A stretch of 64,000 nucleotides of DNA from Carassius auratus (lineage: Eukaryota; Chordata; Actinopteri; Cypriniformes; Cyprinidae). Below the pieces are notes generated by a model. That model was given only the letters and a program-made list of their open reading frames with translations. It was not told the origin of the DNA and made no database searches. Position 1 is the first letter of the stretch, and each line of letters opens with the position of its first letter. Position numbers and translations under genes: made by a program. The stretch spans positions 185,001 to 249,000 of the forward strand of contig NW_020526047.1 in assembly GCF_003368295.1 (NCBI RefSeq). Direction: 5' to 3'. Shown in pieces: positions 1 through 64,000 of the stretch.

Positions 1-1242
1 AAGAGAAAAGAAAACTGGCCTCTCGGACCAACAGGCTTCGGGCAGAGCTCTTTAAAAAGGTAGATGTGTAAGACTGATCTGAGAGCAGTTTAGAGGAGTT
101 CAGATCAGCTCTGAGATGCATCGGTAATCATTACAGCAGAGGCTCTCTCTCGCGCTGTGGGATTGGATTTTTGAGTCGTCGTTAACTGGTTCAACAAATT
201 AGATTCATTCTCAGCATTAATCCTGAAAGTGAAGCTTTTCCGATACGCCTTTTGCAAGGTGTTCTGTTATCTTATCAAAATTCCCCTAATTCAATGGGAC
301 CGGAGAAGGACGCCTTCTCTCAACCCGTTCCGCTCCTTTTGCAGAAGAAATTGATTTTGGCCGATGTATTTTGTTTCTAAACACATCTTACTCACTCTAC
401 TGCCAGTCACGCGACTGGTAACAATCATCTCTGCTCAGAATGTTGCTTTCAAATAGCAGCTTGTTTAAGGAGGTTTATGATATTATTTGTGGTGTCAAGC
501 ATCACTATTAATTATGTTCATACTTTTAGTGAGTTGAATAAATCCTGACCATGTCCAAACCAGGCTCACACAGTCAATCACAGTATATTTACTGTTTAAT
601 ATATTCATGAGAGATAAGATTATAACCTAATGAGATTTTACAATGGGCGGGGCTACCCAGTGTGATGTCACAGCAGTGTTATTTTACTTGTATACTATAA
701 TAGCTTTTAAGATTTTGAATTAGTCTTTTTTACATTTTCAGTTGTCATTTTTAGCAATTATGTGCTTTTGTAATTTTTTTAATCATATTTTTTATATATA
801 TTTTTGAATGTAACTTTAGTTGTATTCATTTTTTTTTCTAATAAAAAGTTGGTCCTTTTAGTGCTATTTAGAAAAAAATTAACAGTTATGTCTATATATA
901 TTTCAGCTTTATTTCAATTAATAAAAATGTTTTTGTTCATGATAATAATAGTAACCAATCAACAAAATGTCATGCTGTTTGTCAGTTTATGGTTGAGATA
1001 ACAGCTTTGACTGTACTTGAATAGATGAATAGATCCTAAACTTTTGTCAGCCAAACCACTTTGACCTAAAATATTTCCCTGAGGTACCTCTTGACATTTT
1101 ACATTACTGTTTTAATATTATAACAACATTTCTATTTATTCAAAGTTATCTGATGATCACAAGGCATGCAGGAAAACAAAGAAAATATTATTAATCCAAT
1201 TTTATATATAAATTCATGTAATATTTTTATTTATTTATATCA

Positions 1243-1316
1243 GAATCAGAATCAGAAAGAGCTTTATTGCCAAGTATGCTTACGCATACAAGGAATTTGT
1301 TTTAGTGACATAAGCT
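1243..1316 (+). repeat. Interspersed repeat fragment, retroposon 3'-end-like
   Basis: The segment begins with a duplicated CAGAAT unit followed by AGAGCTTTATTGCC. I recognise this from memory as a dispersed fish repeat end, probably the 3' end of a non-LTR element. No coding remnant is attached. The family name is uncertain. Confidence 0.45.
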
Positions 1317-2558
1317 ATGTCACTAAATATGTTTAAATTATTTATTTGCATTTTATTATGTTTAAATTATTTATTTGCATTTTATTATTCTTTAAATTAT
1401 TTATATTTTTGTGATTTAATTAATAGTTTTTTTTTTTGTCAACTCTTGCACTCCAGTTATGGAAACGCCGGTTCATGTTGTTTGGTCATAAACCCTGTTC
1501 TCCACACAATGGCATGACATTTGTGTGAATCTGTGACACTCTTTCGAAAGTCTCTCGGTTGTGAAGGCTGAAGGCTTGAGAGCAGACCTGAAACAGGGTC
1601 AGAGTCCAGTGCTGTGAGCATTAATGGGAGACACACGGGTGTCTGTCGTGAGTCATTATTCTGAGAGAGGTGAGCCCTGTCAGACTCCTGCTGACACCGC
1701 ATTATAGTGTGAGATTTCTGATGAGATCCTGGGGTTAATTAAAACCTCTGGGCTTTTGATTAAAGTTGTGTGTGTGTGTGTGTGTGTGTGTTATCAGGAA
1801 TACTTTATAAGTATCATGGTTTTGGACATAGTACTATAATACCATGAAATATAATGCCAAGAAAATAGTGATGATCATTCACTACCATAAAAAAGTAAGT
1901 GCATAAAAAACAAAAAAACGGAGCAACAATTTATAAAATCTGATAAATATCGATGAACAACATTGTTAAAAATCTCGATATTAAGATTTCATTTTAAATT
2001 TAAATTGTTACATGTATAAAATATTACATATTTGGATTTTTATAATGCTACAATCAGGGTACATGTCATACTTTCTGGCCACCAGATGTCGCTATAGGCC
2101 AGAATATCAGTGTAGGTTCATCAAGATACCTACTCCAACACATTCACATATAACGGAAAATGTGCATGTATTCTGCTCATGCATTCTTGTCATATGGCAA
2201 CTCTTTCAACAGTTTCATCATAAACTCTTTCATCAGTTTCATCATGAGGTTAGTTATGATAGTATGCTGTTCTGAACATGGCAAACGTTTCATCCTTTAT
2301 TTAGATATTTCTTGTTTTAACATCATTATGTATTGATCACATTCAGTTATTGATGATGGTGTGTGTGTATGTAGGTATGCATGTGATAGATTAATAATAG
2401 GAAAATATTCTGTGTGCAAATGTGTGTGTGTGTGTGTGTTTGTGTGTTTTGAATGCTGTCTGGTTGGCAGTGCTGTAAAGAGCTTCATTGTGCTGTGTGT
2501 GTATAGAGCCACTGTTCACAGGGACCAACACCCATCCATTGCCAATCAAACCACTGCA

Positions 2559-2600
<42 letters not shown>

Positions 2601-2789
2601 TAGACAATTAAATCATTGCCAGCCAGTATGTGTGTGTCTGTCATGAGGCTGGACATTTTTCCAATATTTCCTCTCTGTTTCCGCCTCTCTTTATGGCGAT
2701 TCTTCAGCATACATCTGTTGAGATGAACATTTATCTCACATCTTGAAAAATCTGAGCCTGTCCTTGATCAAATACATTTGGAAAACTGA

Positions 2790-3535
2790 CTTACCCTCGG
2801 GATAGGTTAAATCTAGATGAGTTTGTTTCTTCATCAGATTTGGAGAAATGTAGCTTGCATCACTTGCTCACCAATGGCTCTTCTGTAGTGAATGGGTGCC
2901 GTCAGAATTAGAGTACAAACAGCTGATAAAACATTACAATAATCCACAGCACTCCAGTCCATCAGTTAATGTCTTGAGAAGCAAAGGGGTGTGTGTTTGT
3001 AAGAAACAAAACCATCATTAAGAAGCTTTTAACTTCAAAGCAACATACAAGTCCTCTATCCATAATAACGCTTCCTCCAGTGAGAAAGTCTGTCCTCTTT
3101 CTCATCAAAATCAGCTGACGTATTTGTTTAGAGCTGTTTTGGCTTGTAAAAGGTGCTTGATCTGTGCAGATTTCTTTCCTGATTCAGACAAGATGACTTT
3201 TACAATGGAGAAAGCGTTATGATGGGCTCATTTCAGCTGAAAGTGATGGTTTGAAGTTAAAATTGTCTTGATGGATTTGTTTCTTAGAAACATGCATCTC
3301 TTCACTTTACAGGATGTTAACTATGGGCTGGAGTGGTCTGGATCACTTGTGGATTATTGTTTTTAGCAGCTGTTTGGACTCTCATTCTGATGGCACCCAT
3401 TCACTGCAGAGCATCCGTTTATGAGCAAGTGATGCAATGCTACATTTCTCCAAATCTGATGAAGAAACACCTCTTCATCTAGGATGGCCTGTTTCAGAGG
3501 ATTCTCTTTTTTGGGTAAACTATTCCTTTAACACA
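2790..3535. mobile_element. Palindromic MITE, copy 1
   Basis: The two ends are inverted copies. The left arm reads TTTGTTTCTTCATCAG then TTTGGAGAAATGTAGC from about 2820. The right arm carries the reverse complement (GCTACATTTCTCC near 3439-3451, then ATCTGATGAAGAAAC). Both arms also contain the motif AATGGGTGCCGTCAGAAT or its complement. No transposase frame is present, so this is a non-autonomous fold-back element. A shorter deleted relative lies at 9056-9340. Confidence 0.7.
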
Positions 3536-4098
3536 TTTTGTCAATGTTACAGAAAAGGAAATCCTGGTGGGGAACGAGCCATAGAGAAAATTCTGAAAGA
3601 AAAAAAAAACTGAACCTTTCAACACTCATGAGAAACAAGAAATGTTTAAAGCTACTTTCAATCTCTTTCTTAAAATTAGTGATTGTTTTTTATGCAGCAT
3701 TTTTTTCTTTAAAACACTGTATGGGATTAACGAATCACCCAGACATCTAGTATTAATTATGATGGGTTTCAACAATAACATTCAGTGAATCCAACTCTTG
3801 CTGACTACAAATGATGGATGTTTGGAATAACACTGACCAAAGGATTTTACAATTTATTTATTTATTTTTTGCAGAAACTTCTGGAGCAGATTTTGCAGAG
3901 AGGAGGGAATCACTGATACAGCCTTGGACCCGTGTTTCTTCTCACTCCACAGTTCTCATGCCGTCCATTAAAAAACATGACTTGACATTAGTTAGAAATT
4001 ATATAAAATAGTTCCTTTCAGATTGAATGTGTCTTAAACATGGACTGCAGCCTTATTCCTGTGGCTCTGGATTACATCTTCTCTCTCTATACATACAA

Positions 4099-4330
4099 GA
4101 CTGGTCAAAAGTTTGGAATTAAAGTTTTTTAATGTTAAGCTACGCTGCATGTATTTTCTCAAAATTACAGAAAAACAGTAAAACATAACTAATTTAAAAT
4201 AACTGTTTTGTCTTTGAATATATTTTAGCATGTAATTTATTCCAGTTCTGCGCAGCTGTATTTTCAGCATCATTCCTTCAGTCTTCAGTGGCACATGATC
4301 TTAAAATCCTAAAATCCAACATTTGAAGAC
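4099..4330. repeat. Dispersed repeat family A, fragment 1
   Basis: The segment opens with GGTCAAAAGTTTGG and contains the family's phrase TTTTCAGCATCATTCC. It resembles the better preserved element at 50903-51549. Related copies lie near 10083-10450 and 30130-30570. It is probably derived from a DNA transposon and is noncoding. Confidence 0.55.
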
Positions 4331-4937
4331 ATCCTTATAACACGAAGGGCCTGGTCCCGCTCTCATGCAGTCGTTGGGTTCTCCTCTGTCCGTGTCTCTC
4401 CGAGCCATTAGCTGGGAGCAAAAGGAATTTGACCTCATCTGAATGGGAATGCATCACTAATGGAGCTGAGTGTTTGCGCGGGGTGAAAGAGGCTTTTGTC
4501 CTCTCTCCGACCAAGCCAAGGCTGTCCCACATGTGCCTGCTTAGACAGGACATGACGAGTTATAAACCCAAGTCTTGCAGTAAAACTTGATTCAAATGAT
4601 GTCCTTTTATTGTGGTTGGTATATAAACAACTTTACATTTAAAAATCAAAACAATGGGCCAGAAGATGTACTGTAGAGTGGAGTCTCATAACGTAGCTTT
4701 GTGAGTATTATAAAATTATGCATTTTAGGCCAGACTTTTAACACTGAACCCAGAATAGAAATGTAGGCACAAAAATGCTCAACCAACTGCGAATGATCAA
4801 AATCCCTGTAAAACGTCATTTCACGCCAGTAATGCATGTGAAACGGTGCTGCATACTTCATATTAAATTTCATATTTGACATCAGCAATGAAGTCTGACA
4901 ACTGTCTCATAAATTTTGATTCTTTGTGTTTCTAAAA

Positions 4938-5107
4938 CAGGGGTGTCAGACTCAATTTTGAGTCTGGAGTTTTGTTCCAGCACACACTCCATGTAGTTTT
5001 CAAATAAGCCTGAAGGGCTTGATTAGTTGGATCAGGTGCGTTTAATTAGGATTGAATCTAAACTCTACAGGTCTCCGGCCCTCCAGGAATTGACTTTGAC
5101 ACTTCTG
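4938..5107. mobile_element. Short hAT-like MITE (170 bp)
   Basis: Imperfect terminal inverted repeats are visible: CAGGGGTGTCAGACTCAATT at the left, and the reverse complement of the right end reads CAGAAGTGTCAAAGTCAATT. The flanking octamers TTCTAAAA and ATCTAAAG agree at 6 of 8 positions, as expected for a decayed 8-bp hAT target duplication. There is no coding capacity. Confidence 0.6.
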
Positions 5108-6797
5108 ATCTAAAGCATTTGCTAAGGTCTTTGGTTCAGTACAAATGTCTGCTCTTATACGTGCATTTACAGGTTACTCAGGGTGCATTCAGATTTCCTT
5201 CTGGATATGTTATTTAGAGATTATATATTATATATGTTGGATTTAAAGAGAGTTTTTGATTATTTTTTTGTAAACTGAAACCGTTTGACCTAAAATATTA
5301 TAAATTATATATACTTTAAATATTAAATATATAATTGCTTGAATTCCACCTGATATTTAATAATTTAACAACACAATTGGATGTTCACTGTTCTCTAATG
5401 ACAGTTAATAGTCATATGACACGGTACTAAACAAAATAAAATATTGAATCTTTTTTTTAGCATTAGTTTATATTTTTTTTATTATTTATTATGTTTCATT
5501 ACTTTAAAAATGTATAAACAATTTAATAATTATAGTCTTTTCATAAACTCAAAAATCCCCACATTTTGGGAAACCCTTTTTAACTTGACATGCCCATCTT
5601 AAAAAGCAAACGTTCATCACATCGGATCATATTATTTTATAGATTTTACTATACTATTTTGAATGAGTTTTTATTGTGAATTTTCATTCTATTTTTTATT
5701 TTAATTTTAGTTAAAGTTTTGTTTGTTTATTTTTTTTTTACATTTTATTTTTAAATTTATTTTAATATTACTTTTTTATTTCAATTTGAGTGTTTTTAGT
5801 ACATCAAGTACATCAAACCAAATACAAATGAGAAATGTTGCATTGGTAACTAGCTGAAATATATATATATATATATATTAGTTTATTAAGTTTTTTTAAT
5901 TCAAATAACAAAAGGTTCTTTCTTTCTTTTTTATGGTTGTAGTTTTAATTAACTGTAATAACCCTGGTTCCTGCACAAGACAGAGACATCCATCTGACGT
6001 ATGGCTACAGAAAACAGAGCAGACATTACACTTGAACATTTCCTGCTCAAAACGCCCCCGAGACTCTTTTACATGTCAGTGTTGACAATTCAGCTTTGTG
6101 CTTAAAAAAAACCCTGTTTTATACCTTCTTATTTCTCTTCTAAACCTTTAGCACAGGTCTCAGTAGATTTTGTCTTCTAGGCCATACACATTTAGTGTCT
6201 GTTCCTGTCATGACGAATAGATTGATGTGTTTTTGCAAGAGGCTATTCTCAGTATTCTGGGCTCTGAGTTTGATGCTAATAAAAATGACAAAATCCTAAA
6301 AGCACAGTCCTAAATAACAGGAAATCTAATGCATTTCGGCTGGATGGATGGATGGATGGATGAATACTGCTCTGAGAAACTTCTTCTGGCCTCGGATGAA
6401 GAGCCGTGATGAATCATAGTGGGATGTTGATTACTACATGAAAATACTGACCTAGAATCAGAGCGAACCGCATAAACCCACAAACCGCCTCTTTCTCTGA
6501 GAATTATTGTGGTTCCTTAGATACAAAAGGGTTTTTACAAACTTTTAAAAGTGACATGCTGAATGAGGAATAGGATTTCTCAAAGGCATTCGTGAAACTG
6601 GAAACCCTGGTGTCTGGGACTGGAGAGTCTGTTCTGATAGTTTGGACCTGATCACCCCTGCTGAGGGGGTAAAGACGGGTCCGTACCTGGAGATATATGA
6701 ACCAGACACCTTCTTTGATAGCAGAACTGAAGGACAACTTCATAAAGTGAAATGGAGACGCCACAGCTAATTGATTATAAAGCATTTCTCTCACTCA

Positions 6798-7014
6798 GAC
6801 ACTGGCCTAATGGTTAGAGGGTTGGACTCCCAATCGAAGGGTTGTGGGTTCTAGTCTCGGGCCGGACGGAATTGTGGGTGGGGGGAGTGCATGTACAGTT
6901 CTCTCTCCACCTTCAATACCACGACTGAGGTGCCCTTGAGCAAGGCACCGAACCCCCAACTGCTCCCCGGGCGCCGCAGCATAAATGATGACCACTGCTC
7001 TGGGTGTGTGCTCA

Positions 7015-7099
<85 letters not shown>

Positions 7100-7195
7100 C
7101 ACTGCTCTGTGTGTGTGCATTTCGGATGGGTTAAATGCAGAGCACAGATTCTGAGTATGGGTCACCATACTTGGCTGAATGTCACTTCACTTCAT
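6798..7195 (+). repeat. tRNA-derived SINE with internal (TG)n expansion
   Basis: The head resembles a tRNA gene: CTAATGGTTAGAGGGTTGG works as an A-box region and GGGTTCTAGTC as a B-box. It is followed by a body containing GAGGTGCCCTTGAGCAAGG and GAACCCCCAACTGCTCC, a phrase I know from fish SINEs. A long (TG)n run at about 7017-7098 interrupts the body, and sequence resuming at TTCACTGCTCTGTG continues it. It is not a functional tRNA gene. Confidence 0.7.
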
Positions 7196-7689
7196 TCACA
7201 TTTCATTCAATCGTTCTTGGAGAAAAGCTAATCGCTGTTTAAATGGGGGTTCTAAATGATATGATGAGAGGTCACAAGAGGTCAGCTACAAGACTTAATA
7301 CTTAGTAATCACGGCTATGGGGAAAAATGCCACCAAAAAATTACAAAACTAGAGTCATTGGAATCAATGATTTTCTGATATATAGGTATATATTTTATAA
7401 TATTATATTATACTCTTATCTTATAGTCTTACATCTTTTCATGGGTTAAGACAGCATAAAGCTGAAAAGCAGATTTTTCCATAGAAGATTTAAAGTTTAT
7501 AAATCTAACCACAGGTTTTTATATTCTGGTAATTCGGAAAAAAAAAAACTGTGTGCATATAACCTACATATTACGATATGCACTGCATACTTTTTTTAAA
7601 TCTTCAAATTAACCTTGTAAACCTGGCCAGGATTGTTTGTTAAACCATACTGTTTGATAGCGAATGTTAATGGACGTTGTTATTAGCTG

Positions 7690-7927
7690 TTGTTATTAGC
7701 CGTGTCTGGTCTGGTCAGCGGCGCGCGCTAACCGTTGCTTGAGTTCAAATGGCTCGTGCGCTCATGGAGAGTTGATGTGTGGCGCGCGCGTCCGAAAGCT
7801 CTGAGAGTCTCTCACATTTCAGGAAGTGTCGGAAGTCCTCAGCTGCTGTCCGTCTGCCGTGCTCTATATTATGATCGCGCAGCCGTGATCCGCGTGGATC
7901 GTCCGTGTGGATCTCCGGTCGGGCACC
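7690..7927 (+). promoter_or_regulatory. CpG-rich promoter and 5'UTR of adam12
   Basis: Base composition shifts abruptly from AT-rich to CpG-rich, with GGCGCGCGCTAACCG near 7720 and GGCGCGCGCGTCCG near 7782. The rich stretch runs through exon 1 to about 8035. I see no TATA box, which suits a CpG-island promoter. The transcription start cannot be placed from sequence. Three short upstream frames (ATG at 7749, 7775 and 7871) would lie in the leader if transcription begins upstream of them. Confidence 0.6.
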
Positions 7928-63897
<55,970 letters not shown>

Positions 63898-64000
63898 GTT
63901 CGACTGCTAAACGTGTTTACTGCTGAGGGCCGGCGGGTGGAAAACAGCACGCTGCTCAGCATGAGAATCAGTGCAAATCAATGCAAATCAATCTGGGAAG
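63898..64000 (+). other. Start of adam12 intron 9
   Basis: The frame meets a stop six bases past the proposed donor (GTTCGACTGCTAA), consistent with intron sequence. Nothing else was recognised in the remaining bases. Confidence 0.7.

Larger units (their letters stand above)
1..7689. other. Upstream flank of adam12, no gene recognised
   Basis: Mostly AT-rich sequence with no open frame that I recognise as protein. It holds repeat fragments, listed separately, and simple repeats: (GT)n near 1767-1791 and 2425-2450, (CA)n at 2563-2598, a short GGAT array at 6341-6362. The stretches 1-470 and 4330-4560 are more balanced in composition and not obviously repetitive. They could hold regulatory sequence, but nothing in the bases alone proves it. 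Confidence 0.6.

Noticed and set aside
6798..6870. Possible tRNA gene
   Set aside because: The tRNA-like part continues straight into a SINE body with an internal GT run and has no 3' end or terminator of its own.
6851..7231. Open frames through the (TG)n run
   Set aside because: Long Cys-Val or Thr-His runs are translations of a microsatellite inside a SINE.

Overview
The window reads as teleost fish genomic DNA, most likely from a cyprinid. The evidence is an AT-rich background, very long (AT)n and (GT)n runs, many fish-type DNA transposon and SINE fragments, and one vertebrate gene split into small exons with GT-AG borders. I see no prokaryotic gene organisation, CRISPR array or rRNA. Family names for repeats come from pattern memory and have not been searched.

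One host gene spans most of the window on the + strand: the 5' part of an ADAM metalloprotease-disintegrin gene, best matched to adam12. Nine coding exons can be placed (7928-8030, 24081-24166, 28815-28888, 54429-54507, 56704-56780, 59341-59527, 61844-61909, 62765-62836, 63728-63897). They join in frame to 304 complete codons plus two bases. They encode the signal peptide, the prodomain with a cysteine switch (Cys176), a furin site (RHKR, residues 202-205) and the first ~99 residues after it. The catalytic HExxH exon and everything downstream lie outside the window. A CpG-rich promoter and 5'UTR precede exon 1.

Positions 1-7690 and the introns hold no other recognisable host gene. Intron 1 (16 kb) carries MITE fragments and SINEs, and a dead Tc1-like transposon at 22.0-23.3 kb. 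Intron 3 (25.5 kb) carries a THAP-domain exon on the - strand (33.0-33.2 kb), a PIF/Harbinger-type element with a Myb/SANT-like coding remnant (34.07-35.07 kb), and an apparently intact LTR retrotransposon on the - strand (40708-45954). Introns 4-9 hold mostly microsatellites and small repeat fragments.

The retrotransposon is the most interesting object. It is a chromodomain-bearing Ty3/gypsy element of Tf1/sushi type, with 477-bp LTRs differing at two positions, a perfect 5-bp target duplication (ATAAC), and one uninterrupted gag-pol frame. It has no tRNA primer site. Instead, the first 10 bases of the predicted transcript are complementary to the bases next to the 5' LTR, which is the self-priming arrangement. 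Its gag-pol frame starts inside the 5' LTR and ends inside the 3' LTR. One of the two LTR differences changes the apparent Gag start codon.
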